From positions 310,001 to 374,000 of the forward strand of contig JACPVX010000041.1 of assembly GCA_016191555.1 (NCBI GenBank): 64,000 bases of DNA. Direction: 5' to 3'. The notes under the pieces were generated by a model. The model was not told where the DNA came from. It did no database searches and saw only the letters and a program-made list of their open reading frames with translations. Shown one piece after another: positions 44,065 to 52,911 of this stretch. A program made the position numbers and the translations under genes. Source of the stretch: Bacteroidota bacterium (GTDB lineage: Bacteria; Bacteroidota; Bacteroidia; Cytophagales; Cyclobacteriaceae). Each line of letters opens with the position of its first letter. The first letter of the stretch is position 1.

Positions 44065-45729
44065 GTGGTGCTCTACCTTGTTATTATATCTATCGGAGCT
44101 ACGCTTATTGGAGCCATTCTGGTGCGCATTCAAACGCAGAAGAAAATTAAAAAAATCAAAGAAGAGCTAAAGCGACAATGGGGTAAGCCCAAATCGGATG
44201 ATTTTGACTTTGATCGAATAAAGAAGTACGCAGATGTCTCATCGGAAAACTCATTCCACCAATTAACCGAACAGACTTTAGAGGACATCGATTTTCAAAA
44301 GTTATTTGCTTTCGTAGATAGAACCACCGGTAAAGTAGGCCAGCAAGTTCTTTATAAACGGATGACGCAGCAGCGAAATGATCTCATCAATCCGCTAAAC
44401 CAGTTTATCAATTTTTTCAGCAAACGCGAAAAGATTCGCGATGATGTTCAGTTCAAAATGCTGTCGCTTAGCAGCCCGGACGCATACTATATTTCTTCTC
44501 TGCTAAACAAAAATCTGCTAACTCGGCCAAAATGGCTTTGGGCCTTGGCAATTAGTTTGTTGATTACATTTTGCCTTGTTGTTCTCTCCTTCAAATATCC
44601 TATTTGCATTGTTCTATTGTTAGCACCGCTTACGCTGAATATGTTGGTGCACTATTGGAACAAAGGGAACACGTATCAATTCATTCGGTCATTTCCGCAA
44701 TTAAATGCACTCATTGAAGCTTGCGACTATTTAAGTCAGTGTCACAATGAATTGTCAAATGAATCAGTAAAAAAATCAATTGCCGAATTGCAATCATTCA
44801 AGCGAAAGTCCGTGCTGATTGCATTGAGTAATAAAAGCGGAATAGAGGGTGAGCTATCTCAATTTGGAAATTATTTGTTAGAATTAGTTAAATCGTTTTT
44901 ACTCATAGAAGTTTGGGGTCTTTTCTGGATCATTGAAGACTTAGAATCCAAACAACCACATATTGAAGTATTGATCGAATATGCTGGTGATATGGATATG
45001 GCCATATCTATTCTTTCGCTACGAGCCGGAGAATCAAAAACTTGCGAGCCGCAATTGGTGAATAAATGTAAAACCGTCACCATGAAAGGAGCTTATCATC
45101 CTTTGATTGAACATTGTGTTTCAAACGATATTCATGTTGACGGAAAAAGTGTGTTGATCACAGGATCAAACATGTCTGGCAAATCTACATTTCTGAGAAC
45201 GTTTCTGATCAACTCCATTTTAGCACAAACGATTTACACTTGTTTTGCCGATGAGTTTATCAGTCCGCCACTCAGACAATTTTCATCTCTCAGGATTGAT
45301 GATAATCTCTTTCAGGGAAAGAGTTACTATTTTCAGGAAGTAAGTACGATTGCCACGTTTTTAGAAGCTTCTGAAACTTCTTATCAAAATTTATTTGTGT
45401 TGGATGAGGTTTTCAAAGGAACTAACACGATTGAACGCATAGCCTCCGCGAAAGCAATTTTATCCTACTTAAACAAGGGTGATAATATCGTTTTGGTTTC
45501 AACTCACGACATTGAGTTAGCAGAACTTCTGGACAGGGAATACGATTTGTATCACTTTGCCGAATCTGTAGATAACAACGAATTGAATTTTGATCATCTG
45601 TTGAAAACAGGTCCGCTCGCAACAAGAAATGCCATCAAGCTACTAGAGTTAGCCAATTATCCTTCGGAAGTAATTCAAGAGGCAAGAAAAGTAAGCAATC
45701 AGCTCTCTCGAGTAACGAAAAATCGTTGA
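44065..45729 (+). CDS. MutS-like ATPase with membrane segments
   Basis: 554 residues starting at GTG 44065. The C-terminal ATPase domain is that of MutS: Walker A GSNMSGKST (near residue 366-374), LFVLDEVFKGTNT with Walker B, and STHDIELAEL. The mismatch-recognition and connector domains of MutS are missing, replaced by a hydrophobic N-terminal helix (LVIISIGATLIGAILV) and two more helices near 157-200 (WALAISLLITFCLVVLSF). It therefore seems membrane-bound and unlikely to do standard mismatch repair. Related MutS-like proteins are known in Bacteroidota; function unknown. Confidence 0.85.
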   Translation: MVLYLVIISIGATLIGAILVRIQTQKKIKKIKEELKRQWGKPKSDDFDFDRIKKYADVSSENSFHQLTEQTLEDIDFQKLFAFVDRTTGKVGQQVLYKRMTQQRNDLINPLNQFINFFSKREKIRDDVQFKMLSLSSPDAYYISSLLNKNLLTRPKWLWALAISLLITFCLVVLSFKYPICIVLLLAPLTLNMLVHYWNKGNTYQFIRSFPQLNALIEACDYLSQCHNELSNESVKKSIAELQSFKRKSVLIALSNKSGIEGELSQFGNYLLELVKSFLLIEVWGLFWIIEDLESKQPHIEVLIEYAGDMDMAISILSLRAGESKTCEPQLVNKCKTVTMKGAYHPLIEHCVSNDIHVDGKSVLITGSNMSGKSTFLRTFLINSILAQTIYTCFADEFISPPLRQFSSLRIDDNLFQGKSYYFQEVSTIATFLEASETSYQNLFVLDEVFKGTNTIERIASAKAILSYLNKGDNIVLVSTHDIELAELLDREYDLYHFAESVDNNELNFDHLLKTGPLATRNAIKLLELANYPSEVIQEARKVSNQLSRVTKNR

Positions 45730-45775
45730 TGGCCCTTCTTTAAAATATGGAGTGAAAAATTATTACCTTTACTAA

Positions 45776-46036
45776 ATGCAATCAGATCAAACTTCAGATC
45801 TTCAGACGGAAAAATTAGATATCATTCAGTGGTTGGCTGGTGTAAATGAGCATCGAATAATTAAACAGTTCATGCTTTTAAAACAAACCAACCAAGAACC
45901 AGTTTCTCTTCAATTGAGCACAGATGAAAAAAAAGCAATTGACGCGGGCATAGCCTCCATTGAGTCGGGCCGTTCATTGACTCATGATGAAGCAATGGCG
46001 ATAACAAGAAAAAAATTCTCAGGTCTGTACGAATAA
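45776..46036 (+). CDS. Antitoxin of a ParE-type module
   Basis: 86 residues, acidic overall, with a helix-rich middle (DEKKAIDAGIASIESGRSLT) ending in KKFSGLYE. Such antitoxins carry a short DNA-binding N-terminus and a C-terminal toxin-binding segment, but no exact family can be read here. The toxin gene starts five bases after the stop. The pair is the second toxin-antitoxin unit in this window. Confidence 0.72.
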   Translation: MQSDQTSDLQTEKLDIIQWLAGVNEHRIIKQFMLLKQTNQEPVSLQLSTDEKKAIDAGIASIESGRSLTHDEAMAITRKKFSGLYE

Positions 46037-46041
46037 GCTAA

Positions 46042-46329
46042 ATGAAAATCATTTGGTCTGAGGATGCCTTGTTAGACTACCATCAGAATATAGATTATCT
46101 TCTTAAAGATTGGTCTGAAAGCGTTGCTCTTCAATTCGTAGAAGATGTGGAAGTAGTGATAGAACTAATTCAAATTAATCCCGAATTATACCCGCTTACA
46201 GATTACCGCGATATAAGAAAAGCATTAATTCGAAAACAGATCACCTTGTTTTACAAAATAGCTAACGAGAGTGTTTTTCTAATCCGGTTTTGGAACAATT
46301 ATCAAGACCCTTCTAGATTGAAATTGTAG
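46042..46329 (+). CDS. RelE/ParE-family toxin (second module)
   Basis: 95 residues matching ParE: N-terminal MKIIWSEDALLDYHQNIDYL, central helices, then DYRDIRKALIRKQITLFY and FLIRFWNNYQDP at the end. It resembles ParE more than RelE in the strand pattern, so gyrase poisoning is the better guess. Located directly after the antitoxin at 45776; not similar enough to the first toxin (10258) to suggest recent duplication. Confidence 0.85.
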   Translation: MKIIWSEDALLDYHQNIDYLLKDWSESVALQFVEDVEVVIELIQINPELYPLTDYRDIRKALIRKQITLFYKIANESVFLIRFWNNYQDPSRLKL

Positions 46330-46396
46330 TTTGTTGATGCAAAAAGTTAAGATGCTGGCACCGTAAATAATGTTGGAACCTGGCTTCTGGAATAAA

Positions 46397-46918
46397 CTAC
46401 TCCAACTCAACAATCAACTCAACCTCCACCGAAATATTCATTGGCAAGGCATACATCCCCACGGCAGAGCGCGCGTGTTTTCCTTTGTCGCCAAACACAC
46501 TCACCATCAAATCAGAAAAGCCATTGATTACTTTTGGTTGATCTGTGAAGTTTTCGGTACAGTTTACCATTCCTAACACTTTCACAATGCGTTTCACTTT
46601 ATTTAAGTCGCCAATTTCAGCTTTGAGTGTAGAGAGAATCGCAATGGCTGTTTGACGTGCCGCAGCGTAGCCTTCTTCGGTGGTAAGATCCTTCCCCACC
46701 TTACCGGTGATGTTAGTGCCGTCTGCGCGGGTAGGTCCGTGGCCAGCAATGAAAAGTAAATTACCGGTGCGTACTGCCTTTACATAGTTGGCAATCGGCT
46801 TGGCGGGTTCAAATAATTCAATGCCCAGCTCTTTTAACTTTTTATCGAAATCTATTTTTTGAGCATTCGCAATCGAAAAAGTGAAGAGAGCAACAACAAT
46901 GAATAATACTTTTTTCAT
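46397..46918 (-). CDS. Exported RidA-family protein
   Basis: 173 residues with a signal peptide (MKKVLFIVVALFTFSIANA, cut at AQ) in front of a RidA/YjgF domain: NLLFIAGHGPTRADG, the AAARQTAIAILSTLKAEI helix and the C-terminal MNISVEVELIVELE. Most RidA proteins are cytoplasmic imine/enamine deaminases, so a periplasmic form is unusual. The usual substrate-binding arginine of RidA is not obvious here, so activity is uncertain. Transcribed leftward alone. Confidence 0.88.
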   Translation of the reverse strand: MKKVLFIVVALFTFSIANAQKIDFDKKLKELGIELFEPAKPIANYVKAVRTGNLLFIAGHGPTRADGTNITGKVGKDLTTEEGYAAARQTAIAILSTLKAEIGDLNKVKRIVKVLGMVNCTENFTDQPKVINGFSDLMVSVFGDKGKHARSAVGMYALPMNISVEVELIVELE

Positions 46919-46967
46919 CTGTAATTGGATTTTGTTTTTGAATCTCAGCTAGTAGCAATCCTTACTG

Positions 46968-47009
46968 TTCTTTATCGCTACGTTTTTAAAGCTATTGAAA
47001 GATAAAGAA
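46968..47009. other. 9-bp inverted repeat between YcxB-like and RidA genes
   Basis: TTCTTTATC (46968-46976) and GATAAAGAA (47001-47009) form a perfect 9-bp dyad with a 24-base loop, directly after the YcxB-like stop. It may be a transcript-end hairpin or an operator for the RidA gene 50 bases away. Confidence 0.35.
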
Positions 47010-47483
47010 TTACTTGATAAATCCTTTGTTCTTCAAAATGCTGTTCAAAAACTTGCGCTCGTTCTCGGTATTAAAAATTCTGAACGGAAGGTGAATGAGC
47101 TGTGCTTTGTTTACAAATAACACAAAAGCATCTTTGGTAAGTTTGGCACTCTGTATCTGATCCCATTTCATCGGCATGCCTTCACGGGCGTTTATTTTCA
47201 TGATAATCTGCTGGCTGGTGATCTCATACGAGAATCGTTCAAACAGCATCTTACCCTGCTCGAGTTGCGTAACTCCGTAAAATTGTATCCACCAAAACAA
47301 AAGATACAAACCCGCTCCTACAAAAGCCGCGATAAACCACCAAATGCTGGCAATCCACAAATAGCAAAGGCAAATGGCCAACACAATCAAACTCACCCAC
47401 CATTGCTGCATTAAAATATTGCGCAAGGCCATACGGATGTAATCACTCTTCTCTAATCTGTAATTTTTTGTCTTTACAATCAT
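47010..47483 (-). CDS. YcxB-like membrane protein
   Basis: 157 residues from ATG 47483. Two hydrophobic helices (WWVSLIVLAICLCYLWIASI; FIAAFVGAGLYLLFW) precede a C-terminal PH-like domain with a repeated strand pattern (YEITSQQIIMKINAREG, MKWDQIQSAKLTKDAFVLF, LIHLPFRIF) typical of YcxB-like proteins. A regulatory or signalling role in the membrane is likely but unproven. A -7 promoter element lies just upstream. Confidence 0.82.
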   Translation of the reverse strand: MIVKTKNYRLEKSDYIRMALRNILMQQWWVSLIVLAICLCYLWIASIWWFIAAFVGAGLYLLFWWIQFYGVTQLEQGKMLFERFSYEITSQQIIMKINAREGMPMKWDQIQSAKLTKDAFVLFVNKAQLIHLPFRIFNTENERKFLNSILKNKGFIK

Positions 47484-47504
47484 AAACTTACCTGAATGGG
47501 ACGG

Positions 47505-47512
47505 CAAAAATA
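47505..47512 (-). promoter_or_regulatory. -7 promoter element for the YcxB-like gene
   Basis: Minus-strand TATTTTTG, a perfect TAnnTTTG match, 21 bases before the ATG at 47483. Confidence 0.5.
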
Positions 47513-47576
47513 ATCCAGTTTTGCCGGATTTGCAGTGTGGGCCGAAAATTACTTTTAATGTGGTTTTTGGGGTCGC

Positions 47577-48434
47577 TTACCGTGATTTTAAACTCAAATC
47601 AAGACTTTTGACTGAGTGTGTCAAGGCCCCAACAGAAATATAGTCTACTCCGGTTTCAGCCACATGGCGTAACGTAGCTTCTGTGATTCCACCGCTGGCC
47701 TCGGTTTTGTATTTGCCTCCAACCATATTCACAGCTTGCTTCATATCTGCCACGCTCATGTTGTCTAGCATAATGATTTGGATACCTCCCACCTCCAGCA
47801 CTTCTTTCACTTCGGCCAGATTACGTGTCTCAACTTCGATGGAAAGCGGTTTACCTATTTTTTGAAGATACGCTTTGGTACTTTCAATGGCCGCTCGAAT
47901 ACCTCCCGCCATATCGACATGATTATCTTTTAGCATCACCATGTCATACAAGGCAAAGCGATGATTTTGACCTCCGCCAATCCACACGGCCCATTTTTCC
48001 ATGAGCCGAAAATTTGGTGTGGTTTTGCGGGTATCGAGCAACCGAGCTTGCGTGCCTTCGATCAATTGGCACAATTGGTGCGTATAGGTAGCAATGCCAC
48101 TCATGCGTTGCATGCAGTTCAGCACCAGTCGCTCGGCCGATAAAATGGATCGTGCCGGACCGGTCACTTCAAACGCTATCTCACCTTTGCGAATGGCATC
48201 GCCATCTTTCTTAAAGTAAGTTGTCTTCAATGCAGGATCAACCTGATAAAATATTTTCTCTGACAATTCCAGACCGGCTATGATGCCGTTGTCTTTGATC
48301 AGCAACTGAGCTTTGCGATTGGTAGAAGCCGGAATAGCTCCAATAGAAGAGTGATCTCCCTCGCCAATATCTTCTTGCAGAGCCAACTGGATAAATGTTG
48401 CAATGGCCTGCTCGGTCAAGTAGGCGGGCCGCAT
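47577..48434 (-). CDS. nadC: Nicotinate-nucleotide pyrophosphorylase (quinolinate phosphoribosyltransferase)
   Basis: 285 residues. Converts quinolinate and PRPP to nicotinate mononucleotide in NAD synthesis. Diagnostic motifs are LDTRKTTPNFRLMEKWAV, GGGQNHRF, MVMLKDNH, the substrate Glu-Val-Glu in LSIEVETRNL, MLDNM and the C-terminal EASGGI and DYISVGALTHSV. The start overlaps the stop of the upstream DUF4783 gene by one base (TAATG), so the pair is one transcript. Confidence 0.95.
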   Translation of the reverse strand: MRPAYLTEQAIATFIQLALQEDIGEGDHSSIGAIPASTNRKAQLLIKDNGIIAGLELSEKIFYQVDPALKTTYFKKDGDAIRKGEIAFEVTGPARSILSAERLVLNCMQRMSGIATYTHQLCQLIEGTQARLLDTRKTTPNFRLMEKWAVWIGGGQNHRFALYDMVMLKDNHVDMAGGIRAAIESTKAYLQKIGKPLSIEVETRNLAEVKEVLEVGGIQIIMLDNMSVADMKQAVNMVGGKYKTEASGGITEATLRHVAETGVDYISVGALTHSVKSLDLSLKSR

Positions 48435-48826
48435 TACTCTTTGATGAAGCTGATTTCGTGCACGAAGTATTTCTTTTCCGATTCTTTCACGCGCATCAGC
48501 ACACTGTAGCTGCTGCCACCGCTTGTGTATTTACAAATGGCAAACTTCAGCCCGCTGGGCGATGAGCCTGTGTGAACAATCGAAAAATCGGCCACGGGGT
48601 GTTTCTTGAAAAAATCAGCCAGCACAAACTCAGCCTGCGCCTTGCTGTAATTATTGACATCGCCTTCGATGTTGATATCAACCGATTGATTGAAATATTT
48701 GACAGCTTCTTTCGCATTATTGGTCTTAATAGCATCTTTTACAGGAGCAAAAATTTCAGCTTGCGCCATCACGCCTCCGTAACCAAAAGCCAGAATAACT
48801 ACTGCAATCCACTTATAAGTTCTCAT
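48434..48826 (-). CDS. DUF4783-domain exported protein
   Basis: 130 residues from ATG 48826 with a signal peptide (MRTYKWIAVVILAFGYGGVM, cut near AQA). The remaining 110 residues form an SnoaL/NTF2-like pattern: VKDAIKTNNAKEAVKYF, INIEGDVNNYSKAQAEF, FFKKHPVADFSIVHTG and KYFVHEISFIKE. DUF4783 proteins are common next to nadC in Bacteroidota; no function is known. Its stop overlaps the nadC start. Confidence 0.85.
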   Translation of the reverse strand: MRTYKWIAVVILAFGYGGVMAQAEIFAPVKDAIKTNNAKEAVKYFNQSVDINIEGDVNNYSKAQAEFVLADFFKKHPVADFSIVHTGSSPSGLKFAICKYTSGGSSYSVLMRVKESEKKYFVHEISFIKE

Positions 48827-48843
48827 AGGATGTAAGGTAACGC

Positions 48844-48851
48844 CAAAAGTA
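48844..48851 (-). promoter_or_regulatory. -7 promoter element for the DUF4783-nadC operon
   Basis: Minus-strand TACTTTTG, a perfect TAnnTTTG match, 17 bases before the ATG at 48826. Confidence 0.5.
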
Positions 48852-48966
48852 TGCCATAATCGTGTTTTGTGAAAAGATTTTCCGGTCAATTTAACCGAAC
48901 AAGCGTTCAAGATTATCCATATAGTCAGTTGGCACGATTTTGCACATCTATTATCGCGAATGAGCC

Positions 48967-48974
48967 TATATTTG
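48967..48974 (+). promoter_or_regulatory. -7 promoter element for the gpmI operon
   Basis: TATATTTG, a perfect TAnnTTTG match, 19 bases before the gpmI ATG at 48994. A TTTTG lies about 24 bases further upstream, slightly wider than the usual spacing. Confidence 0.5.
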
Positions 48975-48993
48975 AGGCTTATTTCAAAAAGCT

Positions 48994-50529
48994 ATGAACA
49001 AGAAAGTGCTATTAATGATTTTAGACGGATGGGGCATTGCTAAAAACTTAAAAGTTTCTGCCATTGACCACGCACAAACGCCCTATATCAATTCTTTATA
49101 CCAAAAATATCCACATAGTAAGTTAGAAGCCTCCGGTTTGGCGGTAGGATTACCTGCCGGGCAAATGGGCAACTCCGAAGTGGGCCACATGAACATCGGG
49201 GCTGGCCGCGTGGTGTACCAAGATCTGGTACGTATCAACAAGGCTGTAGAAGAAAAGGAATTAGATCAGAATCCTGTTTTGCTGGAAGCATTCAAGTACG
49301 CCAAAGAAAATAATAAATCTGTTCACTTCATTGGTCTGGTAAGCGATGGCGGTGTTCACTCCCACATCGAGCACCTTAAAGCACTCTGCACCATTGCCAA
49401 AAATGAAAAGGTATCAAATTTATTCATTCACGCTTTTACCGATGGTCGTGATACCGATCCAAAAGGTGGCTATCACTACTTAACCGACTTACAAAATCAC
49501 TTAGCAAAGACAACTGGAAAGCTCGCGAGTATTGTGGGTCGCTATTATGCCATGGATCGCGACAAACGCTGGGAGCGCGTGAAGCTAGCATACGACCTGA
49601 TGGTAAAAGGCGAAGGCGAAGGCGAAAAATCTACAGACATGCTTGCCTCACTTAAGAAATCATACGATGCAGATGTAACCGATGAATTCGTCAAGCCCAT
49701 TGTGGCAGTTGATGCTTCAGACAAACCAATCGCCACTATTCAGCCTGGCGATGTGGTTTTGTGCTTTAACTTTAGAACAGACCGCGGCCGCGAAATCACG
49801 ATGGCACTCACGCAGCAAGATTTTCCCGAGCAGGGAATGAAAAAATTGCCGCTGTATTATTTAACGCTGACGAACTATGACGACTCGTTTCAGAATGTCA
49901 AAGTGATGTTCGATAAAGATAATCTGGAGAATACCTTGGGGGAGATTGTCTCAAAAGCTGGCAAGAAGCAAATCCGCATTGCGGAAACTGAAAAATATCC
50001 ACACGTAACTTTCTTTTTCTCCGGTGGTCGCGAAGAAGCTTTCGAAGGTGAGTCAAGAATTATGTGTCCATCGCCAAAAGTGGCCACCTACGACCTGAAG
50101 CCGGAGATGAGAGCCAACGATATCAAAGACAAAATCATTCCGGAGCTTGAAAAAGGTTCTGCCGATTTTATCTGTTTGAACTTTGCCAATCCGGATATGG
50201 TGGGTCATACTGGTGTTTTTTCAGCAGCCGTAAAGGCGGTTGAAACGGTAGATAAATGCAACGAAGCCGTAACCGAAGTAGCGCGCAAACATGGCTATGC
50301 TGTCATCATCATTGCTGACCATGGCAATGCCGATATCATGGTGAATGAAGATGGCTCACCCAATACCGCTCACACTACCAATCTGGTTCCATGTATTTTA
50401 GTAGATGATTCGAAAACCTATTCGAAAATAAAGGACGGCAAGCTGGGCGATCTGGCTCCGACTATTCTGACACTAATGGGTATCGCTATTCCGAAAGAAA
50501 TGACAGGCACCGTTTTAGTTGAAAAATAA
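48994..50529 (+). CDS. gpmI: 2,3-bisphosphoglycerate-independent phosphoglycerate mutase
   Basis: 511 residues. Glycolytic/gluconeogenic conversion of 3- to 2-phosphoglycerate. The alkaline-phosphatase-fold marks are ILDGWGIA for one metal site, catalytic Ser61 in GNSEVGHMNIGAGR, HAFTDGRDTDPKGG for the phosphoglycerate pocket, and IIADHGNAD with HTTNLVPC for the second metal site. It is the first gene of a four-gene operon; the next starts three bases after its stop. Confidence 0.97.
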   Translation: MNKKVLLMILDGWGIAKNLKVSAIDHAQTPYINSLYQKYPHSKLEASGLAVGLPAGQMGNSEVGHMNIGAGRVVYQDLVRINKAVEEKELDQNPVLLEAFKYAKENNKSVHFIGLVSDGGVHSHIEHLKALCTIAKNEKVSNLFIHAFTDGRDTDPKGGYHYLTDLQNHLAKTTGKLASIVGRYYAMDRDKRWERVKLAYDLMVKGEGEGEKSTDMLASLKKSYDADVTDEFVKPIVAVDASDKPIATIQPGDVVLCFNFRTDRGREITMALTQQDFPEQGMKKLPLYYLTLTNYDDSFQNVKVMFDKDNLENTLGEIVSKAGKKQIRIAETEKYPHVTFFFSGGREEAFEGESRIMCPSPKVATYDLKPEMRANDIKDKIIPELEKGSADFICLNFANPDMVGHTGVFSAAVKAVETVDKCNEAVTEVARKHGYAVIIIADHGNADIMVNEDGSPNTAHTTNLVPCILVDDSKTYSKIKDGKLGDLAPTILTLMGIAIPKEMTGTVLVEK

Positions 50530-50532
50530 AGC

Positions 50533-51117
50533 ATGAAGCCACAATTTCTGCTAGTTTGTTTTCCGCTGATTTGGTTCTTAGGTTCTTGCACGCAGTCTAA
50601 ACGGGTTTACGAGAAACCGTACTTTGATTTTGACAGTCTCATTCACACGCAAGTGAAGGCCAGAGCGGTTCAACAAAAAACGATATTCAAAGTCGCAACC
50701 ATCAACAGCCAAAAAGATTCAAGCTCTTTTAAAGCCGACAGTGCTTTGTTGGCACATGAGTGGGATGTTTTCTTACAATTGGATGTGATCAACAAGCCGA
50801 TGTATAAAAACAATTATGAAATTACAGAGCAGGCGGATGACAAGAGTAATCTTACCGTGCGCAGCTACCAATCTAAAATCCCATCCCAGGTGCCCTATGT
50901 GCAATTCTACTATCATGGTTCGTTTGCTAACTTAAAGCGAATTGAATCAAAGTATGTAGAGAAAAATGTACTAAACGACATTACTCGTCATCTGACATTG
51001 ACATTCGATGAAGAGCAAGGCAAACCTTTTATTCAGAAATATTCTATCACCGGTGGTCAAAAAATGATTTTTACTGACACCGTACAATTTTCCGTTCAAG
51101 GAAGCATCTCTCACTAA
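50533..51117 (+). CDS. Putative lipoprotein in gpmI operon
   Basis: 194 residues with a lipoprotein signal (MKPQFLLVCFPLIWFLGSC, Cys in the GSC box), then an acidic-basic soluble part of unclear fold (FDFDSLIHTQVKARAVQQKT). The C-terminal half has alternating strands (KRIESKYVEKNVLNDITRHL, LTFDEEQGKPFIQKYSITGG), as in some outer-membrane-anchored assembly factors. I do not recognise the family. Spaced three bases from both neighbours, so it belongs to the gpmI transcript. Confidence 0.7.
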   Translation: MKPQFLLVCFPLIWFLGSCTQSKRVYEKPYFDFDSLIHTQVKARAVQQKTIFKVATINSQKDSSSFKADSALLAHEWDVFLQLDVINKPMYKNNYEITEQADDKSNLTVRSYQSKIPSQVPYVQFYYHGSFANLKRIESKYVEKNVLNDITRHLTLTFDEEQGKPFIQKYSITGGQKMIFTDTVQFSVQGSISH

Positions 51118-51120
51118 CCA

Positions 51121-52908
51121 ATGGCGAAACGTTTTAAAGAAGAAGAAGGCGAAAAGAAAAAATTAGATAAGGAAGGGATTCGAAAATTGCTTGGCATTTT
51201 TCGCTTTGTATTACCTTATCGCAAAACATTTGCGCTCGGTTTAGTGGCATTAGCTCTTTCCAGTGGCACGTTGCTTTCGTTTCCCTTTTTTGCTGGTAAG
51301 TTGCTGGATGTAGCTCAAGGGAAAAATGATTTTGTGCTAACAAGCATAAATCAGATCGCTCTCGCATTAATTGGAATTCTGGCCATTCAAAGTGTCTTTT
51401 CGTTTTTGCGAGTTTACACCTTCACGATTGTGAGTGAGCGTTCGTTATCTGACTTACGTCATGCGGTTTATTCTAAAATGGTGTGGCTGCCAATGTCATT
51501 CTTTGATAGCCGCAGAGTTGGCGAACTCACCAGTCGGCTCACTTCTGATGTAGGTACCCTGTATGATACTTTCACTTTCACGTTGGCAGAACTGCTACGA
51601 CAAATACTAGTTCTGTTAATTGGCATTCCACTCATATTCATACTCACCCCCAAGCTTACCATTTTTATGCTGCTCACCTTCCCTGTGCTGGTGGTGGCGG
51701 CTCTTTTCTTTGGCAAGTTCATTCGCAAACTTTCTAAAAAAACACAAGATCAATTGGCGACTGCCAATGTAATCGTAGAAGAAACGTTGCAATCCATAGC
51801 CGTTGTAAAATCCTTTACGAACGAAGTTTTCGAGACAATTCGCTACAAGAAGTCATTGAATGAAGTGGTGACCACGGCTATTCATGCATCGAAATACAGA
51901 GGTTTATTTATATCCTTCACCATTTTAGCATTGTTCGGTGGCATTGTGGCTGTCGCTTGGTATGGTGCACTTCTTTTGCAAAAAGGAGATTTACTGGTGG
52001 GTCAATTGTTTTCCTTCATTCTGTATACTTCATTTATTGGTGGATCTATTGCTGGCTTGGGCGATATTGTTAGTTCACTGCAGCGAGCCGTTGGCGCATC
52101 TGAGCGCGTACTGGAAATCTTAGATCAAACGGATGAAGCCATTGCCTCTGAAGGCAAATTAAAACTCCAGGGAAAAGTTGCTTTCAAAGATGTATCCTTC
52201 AATTATCCAACTCGCAGTGATTTTCAGGTTTTAAAATCCATTAGCCTACAAATAAATCCCGGTGAGAAAATTGCCTTGGTGGGGCCAAGCGGGGCGGGTA
52301 AGTCAACCATCGTTCAACTGCTGATGCGCTTTTATCCGCTTTCTACCGGCGGCATCGAAGTAGATGATCAAATGATTTCAGATTATAATCTCACCGATTA
52401 CAGAAGCAACATTGGCATTGTGCCACAAGAAGTGATTTTGTTTGGTGGCACCATTCGTGAAAACATAGCCTACGGAAAAGCCAATGCTACTGCGGAAGAA
52501 ATCGAAGCGGCCGCGCGCAAAGCAAATGCCTGGGAGTTCATCGAAAGCTTTCCTGAAAAGATGGAGACATTGGTAGGAGATCGGGGCGTGAAACTTTCCG
52601 GTGGGCAAAAGCAACGGGTGGCCATTGCCCGAGCTATTTTAAAAGATCCGTCTATTCTGATTTTAGATGAAGCTACCAGTTCCCTCGATGCCAAATCGGA
52701 AAGCCTGGTGCAAGAGGCTTTGGAAAAACTGATGGAGAACCGGACGACTATCGTAATCGCCCACAGGCTAAGCACGATCCGCTCAGTCGATAAAATTTTC
52801 GTTATTAAGGATGGGCAAATTGCCGAATCCGGTAGCCACACAGAGCTATCGCAGCGCGACAATGGTATTTATCGTAATTTGCTGGAGTTACAGCTAGAGA
52901 ACAGCTAA
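51121..52908 (+). CDS. ABC exporter, fused permease and ATPase
   Basis: 595 residues. Six-helix permease with intracellular loops (IVSERSLSDLRHAVYSKMVW, DSRRVGELTSRLTSDVGTLY) in the first 320, then an ATPase with Walker A GPSGAGKST, signature LSGGQKQRVAIARAI and Walker B ILILDEATSSLD. A half transporter of the MsbA/ABCB type; substrates could be lipids or drugs. It lies three bases after the lipoprotein gene and three before the Fur-family gene. Confidence 0.94.
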   Translation: MAKRFKEEEGEKKKLDKEGIRKLLGIFRFVLPYRKTFALGLVALALSSGTLLSFPFFAGKLLDVAQGKNDFVLTSINQIALALIGILAIQSVFSFLRVYTFTIVSERSLSDLRHAVYSKMVWLPMSFFDSRRVGELTSRLTSDVGTLYDTFTFTLAELLRQILVLLIGIPLIFILTPKLTIFMLLTFPVLVVAALFFGKFIRKLSKKTQDQLATANVIVEETLQSIAVVKSFTNEVFETIRYKKSLNEVVTTAIHASKYRGLFISFTILALFGGIVAVAWYGALLLQKGDLLVGQLFSFILYTSFIGGSIAGLGDIVSSLQRAVGASERVLEILDQTDEAIASEGKLKLQGKVAFKDVSFNYPTRSDFQVLKSISLQINPGEKIALVGPSGAGKSTIVQLLMRFYPLSTGGIEVDDQMISDYNLTDYRSNIGIVPQEVILFGGTIRENIAYGKANATAEEIEAAARKANAWEFIESFPEKMETLVGDRGVKLSGGQKQRVAIARAILKDPSILILDEATSSLDAKSESLVQEALEKLMENRTTIVIAHRLSTIRSVDKIFVIKDGQIAESGSHTELSQRDNGIYRNLLELQLENS

Positions 52909-52911
52909 CCG

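Noticed and set aside
46330-46396. Regulatory element between toxin and RidA genes
   Set aside because: No dyad or T tract was visible in this short convergent gap.
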